In this document: one piece after another, positions 52,387 to 60,410 of the stretch
Layout of the letters: every line of letters begins with the position of its first letter
Position numbering within the stretch: position 1 is the stretch's first letter
NCBI RefSeq assembly: GCF_004363955.1
Contig: NZ_SNZR01000011.1
Coordinates: forward strand, 806,001-870,000
Source: Enterovirga rhinocerotis
GTDB taxonomy: Bacteria; Pseudomonadota; Alphaproteobacteria; Rhizobiales; Beijerinckiaceae
Direction of reading: 5' to 3'
Length of the DNA stretch: 64,000 bases
Translations under genes and position numbers: made by a program
The notes under the pieces: generated by a model
Database searches by the model: none
Told to the model about the DNA's origin: nothing
Seen by the model: the letters and a program-made list of their open reading frames with translations, nothing else

Positions 52387-53220
52387 CTAAGGCTTCGCCC
52401 CGGCCGGGATCGGGGGCTCCTCCTTCAGCAGCGTGATCGTCACGCGCCGGTTGGCCGCGATATACGGGTTGTCCGGGAACATCGGGTCGGTATCCGCCTT
52501 GCCGGCGATCGAGGCGAAGCGGTCGTCCGGCACGCCGTTCTCCGCCAGGATCGAGCGGACCGCCGTCGCCCGCGCGGCCGAGAGGTCCCAGGCCGGGCCT
52601 TCGGGCTTCTGTCCGGCCCGCGGTGCGGCCGTGTGCCCGGTGATGGCGACGCGCTGGCTGCCCCGCCGCAGCGTCGGCGCGACGGCTTCGAGGATCTGCC
52701 GCAGCCGGTCGTAGGGCTTGGCCGAGCCCGCTCCGAACATCGAGCGCCCGTCATGATCGACGAGCGAGACGTTGAGGCCGTTCGGCGTGTCCTCGAAGAC
52801 GATGTGCTTCGAGAGTTCGGCGATGTCGGGCAGCGCCTGGAGGGCCTGCCGGAGCGAGGCCGCGGCGAGCGAGGTGCCTCCCGGCCGCCCGGGAAGGTCG
52901 CGCCCGTCCGGATCGTGATGGTCGCTGCGCGGGGAGGGGCGGTCCGTCGACATCTCGGGCGGCACGTCGCGCGCGTTGCGCACATGGCCGTCCTGGACCG
53001 GCAGCCCGCCGACCTCGACGATGCCGGAATAGCGGCTCTCCTTGGAGACGCCGAAGGCGTCGCGCATCGAGCCGGCGACGAGCTGGAGCTTCTTCTGGTC
53101 CTGCGTCGAATAGGCGGCGATCATGACGAAGAAGCTCATCAGGAGCGCCATCAGATCGGCGAAGGTCACGAACCAGCCGTGACCGCCATGGTCCCCGCCG
53201 CCCTTCTTCTTGCGCGCCAT
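52387..53220 (-). CDS. motB: MotB-like stator protein with OmpA domain
   Basis: This 277-residue protein has one N-terminal membrane helix (WFVTFADLMALLMSFFVMIAAYS) with Asp22 in the ion-binding position, a plug-like region, and a C-terminal OmpA/MotB peptidoglycan-binding domain (ITGHTAAPRAGQ, WDLSAARATAVRSILAENGVPDDRF, NRRVTITLL). It forms the torque-generating stator with the MotA-like protein encoded ten bases upstream. No other flagellar genes are in the window. Confidence 0.88.
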   Translation of the reverse strand: MARKKKGGGDHGGHGWFVTFADLMALLMSFFVMIAAYSTQDQKKLQLVAGSMRDAFGVSKESRYSGIVEVGGLPVQDGHVRNARDVPPEMSTDRPSPRSDHHDPDGRDLPGRPGGTSLAAASLRQALQALPDIAELSKHIVFEDTPNGLNVSLVDHDGRSMFGAGSAKPYDRLRQILEAVAPTLRRGSQRVAITGHTAAPRAGQKPEGPAWDLSAARATAVRSILAENGVPDDRFASIAGKADTDPMFPDNPYIAANRRVTITLLKEEPPIPAGAKP

Positions 53221-53230
53221 CGGCCGGGCC

Positions 53231-54001
53231 TCAGGCCGCCTCGGCCAGTTCGTGCCGGGTGTGCTCCGGCAGGTAGGCGACCAGCATCTCGCGGATCAGC
53301 GAGGGGCTCTTCGCGTCGCGCAGCAGCAGCACCCCGTCGATGATGAGCGTGCGCGAGATGTCCTCCTCCTCCTTCTTGACGTGCAGCTTGTCGGCGATCG
53401 GCAGGCAGAACATGTTCGCGATCACCGCCCCGTAGAGCGTCGCGAGGAGGGCCGTCGCCATGGCGGGGCCGAGCTTCGAGGGGTCCGACATGTTGGCGAA
53501 CATCGTCACCATGCCGACGATGGTGCCGATCATCCCCCAGGCCGGCGCGCAGTCGCCATAGGCGCGGTACACCTTCGAGCCCTCGTCGAGATGCTGGAGG
53601 AAGATGTCGCGGTCCGTCTCCATCGTCGTTCGGATGAATTCCTTGTCGTAACCGTCGACGATGTAACGGATTCCTTGCGCCAGGAACGGGTCCGGGATCT
53701 CGACCGATTCGAGAGCCATCGGGCCGCCCTTGCGCATGATGTCGGCGATCTTCGTTAGCTCCTCGATCAGCGCGCGGGGATGCATCGCGCGGCCGCCGAA
53801 GGCGAACTTGATCCCCATCGGCAGGCCGTGGGCGATGACCGAGAACGGGAACCGCGTCATCGTCGCGGCGGTCGCGCCGCCGAAGATGACGAGGACGGCG
53901 TGCTTGTCGAAATAGGCGGCGAAGTTGCCGCCATCCATCATGATCAGGCCGACGACGACGCCGACCCCCCCCAGAAGCCCTGCGGCTGTTGCGATGTCCA
54001 T
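53231..54001 (-). CDS. motA: MotA/MotP-like stator channel protein
   Basis: This 256-residue inner-membrane protein has four hydrophobic segments and the MotA/PomA pattern: GLLGGVGVVVGLIMMDGGNFAAYFDKHAVLVIFGGATAATMTRFP, IVDGYDKEFIRTTMETD in the cytoplasmic loop, and PAWGMIGTIVGMVTMFANM with PAMATALLATLYGAVIANMFCLPIADKL. The length and the compact first loop resemble the Na+-type PomA/MotP branch; ion type is not certain. It precedes motB. Confidence 0.88.
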   Translation of the reverse strand: MDIATAAGLLGGVGVVVGLIMMDGGNFAAYFDKHAVLVIFGGATAATMTRFPFSVIAHGLPMGIKFAFGGRAMHPRALIEELTKIADIMRKGGPMALESVEIPDPFLAQGIRYIVDGYDKEFIRTTMETDRDIFLQHLDEGSKVYRAYGDCAPAWGMIGTIVGMVTMFANMSDPSKLGPAMATALLATLYGAVIANMFCLPIADKLHVKKEEEDISRTLIIDGVLLLRDAKSPSLIREMLVAYLPEHTRHELAEAA

Positions 54002-54109
54002 GAGTCGGGGGCAGTCCGGAAGGGCGCGATGAGGCACGCTAGGCGGACCCGCTAAAGGAAGCGTAAAGGTTACCGCCCTGCTGCCTCGATGGCGGCGAAA
54101 GAGGCGGTC

Positions 54110-55270
54110 ATGAGCCAGAACCCCGGCGCGCCCGCTCTTCCGGCGGAGGTCCCGACCTTCGAAAGCTTCGCGCGGATCGCCGAGACGGATCTCTACGCGC
54201 CGCTGCCCGACGATTGGATCGTCGGCACGGCCGACATCGTCGATTCGACGCTCGCCATCGAGGCGGGCCGCTACAAGACGGTGAACATGGCCGGCGCGGC
54301 CGTGATCGCCGCGGTCTCGAACGCCGTCGGCCAGCGCGACTATCCCTTCGTCTTCGGCGGGGACGGGGCGAGTTTCGCCGTGCCGCCGCCATGGGCGGAG
54401 GCCGCGCGCGGCGCGCTCGCCGCGACGGCGACCTTCGTCGAGGAGGAGTTCGGCTTGTCCCTCCGCGTCGCCGCCGTGCCGGTCGCCGCGATCCGCGAGG
54501 CGGGGCTCGACCTGCGCGTTGCGCGGTTCGCGGCCTCCCCGCATGTCAGCTACGCGATGTTCTCGGGCGGCGGCCTCGCCTGGGCCGAGGAGCAGTTGAA
54601 GGCCGGGCGCTTCGCCGTGCCGAAGGCGCCGGCCGGGTCGCGGCCGAATCTCGATGGCCTGACCTGCCGCTTCGACGCCGTACCCTCGCGGCGCGGGGTG
54701 ATCCTGTCGCTGATCGTCCGCCCGCGCCCTGCCGGCGATCCGGAGCGCTATCGCGCGACGATCGCGCGGGTGCTCGCGCTTGTCGGGAGGGCGCGGGACG
54801 AGGGCCGGCCCTTGCCGGCGCAGGGTCCCCGCTTCGGCGCGCCGACGCGCTGGGTCGGCAGCGAGGCCCGGATCGCGGCGCCGCCCGGACGGGGGCGCTG
54901 GGCGACGCGGATCGGACTCGTGCTGCGCGGCATCCTCGCCTATGTGTCGCTCACTTTCCGCATCCCCGTCGGACGTTTCGATCCCGCGCGCTACATGGCC
55001 GACCTCGTCGCGAATTCGGATTACCGGAAGTATGACGACGGTCTGCGCATGACGATCGATTGCGCCCCCGAGGTCGCCGACGCGATCGAGGCCTTTCTCG
55101 CCGAGGCGGCCGGGCAGGGGGATGCCCTGTATGGGCTCCACCGTCAGGATGCGGCGCTCGTGACCTGCATCACGCCCTCGCCCTTCGAGCGGGACCATAT
55201 CCATTTCATCGACGGGGCGGCGGGCGGCTATGCCCAGGCGGCGCTCCGGCTCAAGGCCAGCATGTCATGA
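54110..55270 (+). CDS. DUF3095 protein, cyclase-like, first gene of the folate operon
   Basis: This 386-residue protein belongs to DUF3095. Residues about 27-90 read DDWIVGTADIVDSTLAIEAGRYKTVNMAGAA...FVFGGDGASFAVP, resembling the ADIVxST and GGDG stretches of class III nucleotide cyclases and GGDEF-like palm domains. A second region near residue 300 (SDYRKYDDGLRMTIDC) is conserved in the family. Activity is not established. The ATG at 54110 has GAGGCGG upstream; 54089 is possible. Its stop overlaps the folP start as ATGA, tying it to folate synthesis genes. Confidence 0.78.
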   Translation: MSQNPGAPALPAEVPTFESFARIAETDLYAPLPDDWIVGTADIVDSTLAIEAGRYKTVNMAGAAVIAAVSNAVGQRDYPFVFGGDGASFAVPPPWAEAARGALAATATFVEEEFGLSLRVAAVPVAAIREAGLDLRVARFAASPHVSYAMFSGGGLAWAEEQLKAGRFAVPKAPAGSRPNLDGLTCRFDAVPSRRGVILSLIVRPRPAGDPERYRATIARVLALVGRARDEGRPLPAQGPRFGAPTRWVGSEARIAAPPGRGRWATRIGLVLRGILAYVSLTFRIPVGRFDPARYMADLVANSDYRKYDDGLRMTIDCAPEVADAIEAFLAEAAGQGDALYGLHRQDAALVTCITPSPFERDHIHFIDGAAGGYAQAALRLKASMS

Positions 55271-56163
55271 TCGCGTCGCCCCAAGCCCTCGCCGGAGCCG
55301 CCGGCTCCGCGATGCCTCTCCCGCCCGTCCTGCCGGAGGGGCTGACCGGACCCGGCCGCCGCACCCTGATCATGGGCGTCCTGAACGTGACGCCCGACAG
55401 CTTCTCCGACGGCGGCCGGTTCGCGCGGCGTGACGATGCGATCGCGCAGGCGCTCCGGCTCGAGGCCGAGGGCGCGGCGATCGTCGATATCGGCGGTGAA
55501 TCGACCCGGCCGGGCCACGCCCCGGTCTCCGCAGCCCAGGAGATCGCCCGTGTCGTCCCCGTGATCGAGGCGATCGCGCCCCGCCTTGCCGTGGCGGTCT
55601 CGATCGACACCTACAAGGCCGAGACGGCGCGGGCGGCGCTCGCGGCCGGTGCCCGGATCGTCAACGACGTCTGGGGCCTGCAGCGCGATCCCGCGATCGC
55701 CGAGGTCGCCGCCGAGTTCGGCGCGCCGGTCGTCGTCATGCACAACCGCGAGGCGCCCGATCCCTCGGCCGACGTGATCGACGAGTTCCGGCGCTTCTTC
55801 GACATCTCGATCGGGATCGCGCGCCGGGCCGGCATCCCGGACGGGCACATCATCCTCGATCCGGGCATCGGCTTCGGCAAGACGCCCGCGCAGCAGATCG
55901 ACGCGCTGCGGCGCCTTCCGGAGCTTTGCGCCTTCGGTTTCCCGGTCCTCGTCGGCGCCTCGCGGAAATCCATCCTCGGCCGCATTGCCGATCGCGAGAC
56001 GCGGCCGGACGAGCGCCTTCATTCCTCGATCGCCGCCCATGTCCTCGCGGCCTCCCTCGGCGCCGCGATCGTGCGGGTCCACGATGTCGGCCCCCATCGC
56101 GAAGCGCTCCGCGTGATCGACGCGGTGATGCACGGATCGACGGCACTCCGGGAGCCCGCATGA
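55267..56163 (+). CDS. folP: Dihydropteroate synthase
   Basis: This 298-residue TIM-barrel enzyme joins p-aminobenzoate to dihydropterin pyrophosphate and is the sulfonamide target. Signatures: MGVLNVTPDSFSDGGRF, VDIGGESTRPGHAPVS, SIDTYKAETARAALAAGARIVNDVWG, ILDPGIGFGKTPAQQ and VGASRKSILGRI. The ATG at 55267 overlaps the DUF3095 stop, and its own stop overlaps folB. Confidence 0.95.
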   Translation: MIASPQALAGAAGSAMPLPPVLPEGLTGPGRRTLIMGVLNVTPDSFSDGGRFARRDDAIAQALRLEAEGAAIVDIGGESTRPGHAPVSAAQEIARVVPVIEAIAPRLAVAVSIDTYKAETARAALAAGARIVNDVWGLQRDPAIAEVAAEFGAPVVVMHNREAPDPSADVIDEFRRFFDISIGIARRAGIPDGHIILDPGIGFGKTPAQQIDALRRLPELCAFGFPVLVGASRKSILGRIADRETRPDERLHSSIAAHVLAASLGAAIVRVHDVGPHREALRVIDAVMHGSTALREPA

Positions 56164-56525
56164 GCGATCGCATCATCGTCGATCGCATCGCGGTCTTCGC
56201 CCATCACGGCGTGCTGCCGGAGGAGCAGAAGACGGGACAGCGCTTCTACGTCTCGCTCGATTGCGAACTCGATCTCCGGGACGCCGCGTCCCGCGACGAT
56301 ATCGGCGCGAGCGTGAACTACGCCGAACTCGCCGGCCGCGCCGCCGCCATCGCGGGCTCGCGCCGCTTCTTCCTGATCGAGGCGCTCGCCCAGGCCATCG
56401 CCGAGGATGCGCTCGCCGCCTTCGCCCGGATCGAGGCGATCACGGTGCGTGTCGACAAGCCGAGCGCCCCCGTGCCGCATCTGCTGGAGGGCATCGCGGT
56501 CGTGATCACGCGGCGCCGTGGCTGA
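56160..56525 (+). CDS. folB: Dihydroneopterin aldolase
   Basis: This 121-residue enzyme cleaves dihydroneopterin to hydroxymethyldihydropterin and glycolaldehyde. Motifs: IIVDRIAVFAHHGVLPEEQKTGQRFYVSLD, SVNYAELAGRAAAIAG, LIEALAQAIAEDAL with the conserved Glu, and TVRVDKPSAPVPH. The start overlaps the folP stop as ATGA; the end overlaps folK. Confidence 0.94.
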   Translation: MSDRIIVDRIAVFAHHGVLPEEQKTGQRFYVSLDCELDLRDAASRDDIGASVNYAELAGRAAAIAGSRRFFLIEALAQAIAEDALAAFARIEAITVRVDKPSAPVPHLLEGIAVVITRRRG

Positions 56526-57030
56526 GCCCGGCCCGGCCGAGCGCGAAGCCTGGCTCTCGCTCGGCGCCAATCTCGGCGACCGGGAGGCCGGTCTTCGCGA
56601 GGCCGTGCGGCGCCTCGGGGCGACGCCCGGGATCGTCGTCGAGGCGGTCTCCAGCCTCTATGAGACGCCGCCCTGGGGCGATGCCGACCAGGGCCCGTTC
56701 CTCAACTGCGCGGCCGCGATCCGGACCACGCTCGCGCCGCAGGCGCTGCTCGGCGCCGCGAAGGCGATCGAGGCCGCGATCGGGCGGACGGAGACGCGGC
56801 GCTGGGGGCCGCGCGTGATCGATATCGACATCGTGCACATGGCCGGGATCGCGCTCTCGGACGAGACCCTGACCCTTCCCCACCGCCATTGGCGCGAGCG
56901 CGCCTTCGTCCTCGTGCCGCTGGCCGAGATCGCACCGGAACTCGTGATCGATCGGACGGCCGTCACGGCGGCGCTGGCCGCCTGCGACGTCTCGGGCATC
57001 CGGCGACTGGACGGGGAGACAAGAGCATGA
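56518..57030 (+). CDS. folK: Hydroxymethyldihydropterin pyrophosphokinase
   Basis: This 170-residue kinase transfers pyrophosphate from ATP to hydroxymethyldihydropterin. Motifs: WLSLGANLGDREAGLREAVRRL, SSLYETPPWGDADQGPFLNCAA, and the signature RRWGPRVIDIDIVHM followed by LPHRHWRERAFVLVPLAEI. It starts at a GTG inside the end of folB and ends with an ATGA overlap with the dehydratase gene. Confidence 0.95.
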   Translation: MAEPGPAEREAWLSLGANLGDREAGLREAVRRLGATPGIVVEAVSSLYETPPWGDADQGPFLNCAAAIRTTLAPQALLGAAKAIEAAIGRTETRRWGPRVIDIDIVHMAGIALSDETLTLPHRHWRERAFVLVPLAEIAPELVIDRTAVTAALAACDVSGIRRLDGETRA

Positions 57031-57317
57031 CGCGCCTGACCGACGACGCGATCGAGGCCGCCCTCGTGCGCCTTCCCGGATGGCACCGCGACGGCGAGGC
57101 GATCGTGCGGATTGTCGCGCTGAAGGGGTTCATGCGTCCGCTGCTGCTCGCGAACGCGATCGGCCATCTCGCCGACCAGGCGGACCATCATCCCGAACTC
57201 ACCGTCGCCTGGGGCTCGCTGACGATCCGCCTCTGGACGCATGTGGCGGGCGGCCTGACGCAGCGCGACTTCGACCTGGCGGAGCGGATCGACAGGATCG
57301 TGGACGTCCCGCGATGA
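57027..57317 (+). CDS. phhB: Pterin-4a-carbinolamine dehydratase
   Basis: This 96-residue protein matches the PCD/DCoH family: LPGWHRDGEAIVRIVALKGF, HLADQADHHPELTVAWGSLTIRLWTH with the His-His-Pro catalytic motif, and GGLTQRDFDLAERID. It dehydrates 4a-hydroxytetrahydrobiopterin or serves pterin recycling. No phenylalanine hydroxylase is adjacent. Its place at the end of a folate operon may reflect a pterin/molybdopterin role seen for some bacterial members. Confidence 0.92.
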   Translation: MTRLTDDAIEAALVRLPGWHRDGEAIVRIVALKGFMRPLLLANAIGHLADQADHHPELTVAWGSLTIRLWTHVAGGLTQRDFDLAERIDRIVDVPR

Positions 57318-57366
57318 GGCGAACCGGCGGCGCCCGGCTGCCGGCGGCCGCGACGTTCCCGCAGCG

Positions 57367-59928
57367 TCAGCTCGCCTTCGCGGCCCCTTCCGACTGGCTA
57401 GTCTTGCCGCCGATCGCCTCCGCGATCTGCTGAAGCGCCGTCTGGACAGGCTCGAGACCGCCGACATTCATGGCGCCCGGGCCGGGTGTCGGGAAGATCC
57501 CTTCGGTGACGAGCGACTTCAGGATCGCGAAGTTCAGCTCGCTCTGAACGCGGCCCTGTTTCGACACGTCGTCGACGAAGCAGACGAGGTCGAATTCGAG
57601 GAACGTGTCGCCGATCTTCTTGAAGAAGACGCGGGGCGGCGGCTCCTTCATCACGTCGGCATTGGACGTCGCCTGTTCCACGAGAAGCTCGGCGGCCCTC
57701 ACCGGGTCCTGCGTGCGCGCGACGTTGATGCTGATGACGATGCGGCTGATGGTGTCCTGCCGCATGCGGTTCTTCACCGTGCCGGAGATGAGGCTGGAAT
57801 TGGGCACGATGAGCGTCGAGCGGTCGAAGGTCTGGATCTCGGTCGCCCGCACGCTGATCTTGCGGACATGCCCCTCGTCCCCGCCGACGACCACGAGATC
57901 GCCGACCCGGATCGGCCGTTCCCAGAGCAGGATGAGGCCCGAGACGAAGTTGTTGACGATCGATTGCAGGCCGAACCCGATACCGACCGACAGCGCTCCG
58001 GCCACGATCGCGATCCGCTCGAGGGAAAGACCGAGATAGGCCATGGCCGCACCGGCGGCGAGGAAGAAGCCGAGATAGCCGGCCGCGGTCGAGAGAGAGT
58101 TTCGGAGGCCGGCATCGAGATCGGTCGTCGGCAAGAGTGTCGACGAGAGCCAGCGCTGGACGAGACGCGTCGCTCCCATCACCGCGCCGAACAGCAGGAA
58201 GGCGCTGATTATGGTCGAGAGGGAGATCGTCACGTCGCCGATCCGGAAGCCGAAGAAGGCCAGGCGGAAGCTGGACGTGAAATCGTCGGACTGGATGCCC
58301 CAGGATGCGAGGGCCAGCATCGCGGCGGAAACCCAGAGCATCACCCGGATCACGCCGCTCGCCACCACGCCGAGCTGCTGCAGGGCCTTGCGGCGAAGGC
58401 CGAGATTGGTCTGCAGGATGGTCGAGATGCGACTGTCCTGCTCCAGCGTGCCGCCGATGAAGTGGTCGCAGGCCTTGAGGGCGAGATAGAGGATCCCCGC
58501 CAGCGAGGCGATCCAGGTGATCTGGTCGAGAAGGAAGCTCGAGAACGCCACGTAGCCGGCGATGGTCCCGCCGATGATGAGGATCACCAGAAGCCAGCCC
58601 AGCATCCGGATCGGGCCGGCGACGGCCGCGCCCGTCGGGATGTAGGGGCCGAGGCAGGCATCCTCCGGCGGGGCATTCTCCGCAGCCAGTCGGTGGAGCA
58701 GAAGAGCGAGGGCAGCGGCCGCGACGATCGCGGTGATGCTTTTGACGGCGATGCTGAGCGGCAGCCCGGCGGCGATGGCTTGGTTCACGGAATCGGCGAT
58801 GCGCCCGATCACGACGATCAGAGCGAAGGTGGCGCTGAGCGCGAAAATGGGAGTGATGACGGAATCGGGCATCTCGACCAGCCGCCAAGCCGGTCGGCTC
58901 GGAGCGAAGATCGCGTCGATCAGACCCCGCACGAACGCCAGGAAGGCGATGCCGGCGAGCAGCGTCCAGGCGACAGGGACCGCCCGGATCGGCAGCACGT
59001 CGAGAAGAATGAGCGCCTGGTAGAGGACGATGCTCGCGAGCACCGCCGGCAATGTTTCGACCGCGAGAACCCCGAGCGCCGAGAGGATCTTGCGCCCGGC
59101 GCTGACGCGGGTGACGTCGGGGTCGCGGTGGATGAGGCGCGGGATGAACTTCCGCCGGACGATGTGGAGGCCGATGCAGATGCCGAGCGCCAGGGCGAGG
59201 AGCCCGTTCGTCGCCGGCGAGGATCGCAACTGGAACCGCCAATGTGCATCGTGGGCGAGCATCTCCAAGGCCGCGAGGTCGCGCGGGAAACTGCTGGCGG
59301 CCGCCACCCACAGGCTCGGGCTGAGGATGCTGTAGCTGCGTTGGAACAGCGCCCGCGTGAAGGTTGCGCGGCGGCGGTCGCTGATCTGTGCCGTCAACTG
59401 CTCGGCCTGAACCAGAAGCGCACGGCTCCGCTTCAGGATGTCGTCGAGCTGACCGACCTCCGCCGTGCGCTCCACCCTGTCGCGGGCGACCTCGGCGCCT
59501 TCCGCTTCGCTGGGCTTCGGTCCGAGCTGGTTCAGGCGAACGCGCGCCGCATCGAGCTTCGGTTCGAGGCCGAGGATCGTCTGCCGCAGGCGATCCGTGA
59601 GCGGATCGACGAAGGCGCGCAGTTCCTGAAGACGGTCGCTGGTGGCCTCCGGATCCGCCGCGTCCTTCTCGGCGCGCTCGATATCCTTTCGGATGCCGTC
59701 CAGCGTGGCCTGGAGTTCCTTGATCTCCGGCGACGGCTCCGGCGGCGCAGGGGCGGGCGCCGGGGCAGGGGCCGGAGTTGCTGGCGCCGCGGGCGCTTCG
59801 GCCGGGGCTGCGGCGGGTGGGCGGTTCGCGACGGGAGCCTGAGCTTCGAGGGGAAGCGCACCGGCGATGAGAACCAGAACGACGAGAAGGAGCGTCAGAG
59901 CCCCCGTGAAGAACGGTCTGAAGGTCAT
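57367..59928 (-). CDS. Large MscS-family mechanosensitive channel with DUF3772 region
   Basis: This 853-residue inner-membrane protein has a signal-like N-terminus, an Ala/Pro-rich linker, a periplasmic coiled-coil domain (about residues 75-210, DUF3772-like: EIKELQATLDGIRKDIERAEKDAADPEATSDRLQELRAFVDPL), about ten membrane segments, and the C-terminal MscS core (AGALSVGIGFGLQSIVNNFVSGLILLWERPIRVGDLVVVG, LIVPNSSLISGTVKN). It would release solutes on hypo-osmotic stress. I chose the ATG at 59928 (MTFRPFF); 59991 adds an unlikely extension. Confidence 0.88.
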   Translation of the reverse strand: MTFRPFFTGALTLLLVVLVLIAGALPLEAQAPVANRPPAAAPAEAPAAPATPAPAPAPAPAPPEPSPEIKELQATLDGIRKDIERAEKDAADPEATSDRLQELRAFVDPLTDRLRQTILGLEPKLDAARVRLNQLGPKPSEAEGAEVARDRVERTAEVGQLDDILKRSRALLVQAEQLTAQISDRRRATFTRALFQRSYSILSPSLWVAAASSFPRDLAALEMLAHDAHWRFQLRSSPATNGLLALALGICIGLHIVRRKFIPRLIHRDPDVTRVSAGRKILSALGVLAVETLPAVLASIVLYQALILLDVLPIRAVPVAWTLLAGIAFLAFVRGLIDAIFAPSRPAWRLVEMPDSVITPIFALSATFALIVVIGRIADSVNQAIAAGLPLSIAVKSITAIVAAAALALLLHRLAAENAPPEDACLGPYIPTGAAVAGPIRMLGWLLVILIIGGTIAGYVAFSSFLLDQITWIASLAGILYLALKACDHFIGGTLEQDSRISTILQTNLGLRRKALQQLGVVASGVIRVMLWVSAAMLALASWGIQSDDFTSSFRLAFFGFRIGDVTISLSTIISAFLLFGAVMGATRLVQRWLSSTLLPTTDLDAGLRNSLSTAAGYLGFFLAAGAAMAYLGLSLERIAIVAGALSVGIGFGLQSIVNNFVSGLILLWERPIRVGDLVVVGGDEGHVRKISVRATEIQTFDRSTLIVPNSSLISGTVKNRMRQDTISRIVISINVARTQDPVRAAELLVEQATSNADVMKEPPPRVFFKKIGDTFLEFDLVCFVDDVSKQGRVQSELNFAILKSLVTEGIFPTPGPGAMNVGGLEPVQTALQQIAEAIGGKTSQSEGAAKAS

Positions 59929-60039
59929 GCGGCTCCGCCCGGGACACTGGCGCCGAATCGGGACGGGCGCCCGAGAGCGCCCGTCCATCACGCGATTCGT
60001 AGGGGAAGAATAGGGCAGGGCAAGGACCCGGCCCCCGCC

Positions 60040-60327
60040 TTATTGCGGGTTCGCGCCGCCCTGCGGAGCCGCCTCGCCTTGCGGGTTCGCCGACGGAGCG
60101 GCCGGAACCGGGTAGGCCGGATTGCCGGCCGGGACTCCGGACGTATTCGACGACGAAGTCGAACCCGTGGTGGCCGGCTGCTCGCTCGGCGGGGAGGTCG
60201 TCCCGCTCCATCCGACCATGGTGATCAGATAAACCCCGACCAGCGCGAGGCTGGCGATGAGCACGTACAGAACCGGCCGCCCCGGAGGAGCCTGTCTTGC
60301 CTTGTCGTCCTCGACCACTTTGGTCAT
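60040..60327 (-). CDS. Small membrane-anchored Pro/Ser-rich protein, unknown
   Basis: This 95-residue protein has a charged cytoplasmic start (MTKVVEDDKARQ), one membrane helix (PVLYVLIASLALVGVYLITMVGW) and a low-complexity Ser/Thr/Pro/Asn/Gly tail outside. I do not recognise a family. GGAGAGAGG upstream of the ATG at 60327 supports translation; longer frames upstream lack this. It lies between ligD and the MscS-type gene on the same strand. Confidence 0.6.
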   Translation of the reverse strand: MTKVVEDDKARQAPPGRPVLYVLIASLALVGVYLITMVGWSGTTSPPSEQPATTGSTSSSNTSGVPAGNPAYPVPAAPSANPQGEAAPQGGANPQ

Positions 60328-60410
60328 GACGCACCTCTCTCCTTTGCGTTGCTGCCTTTGGTCGGCAACTCGGGCCTGCTGGACAGGTTCCGATCTTCGT
60401 CCGGAAGCCT

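Noticed and set aside
52387-54001. Zorya-type defence system (ZorAB resemble MotAB)
   Set aside because: The MotA-like protein has normal stator length without a long cytoplasmic tail, and no ZorC, ZorD or ZorE-like genes adjoin it.
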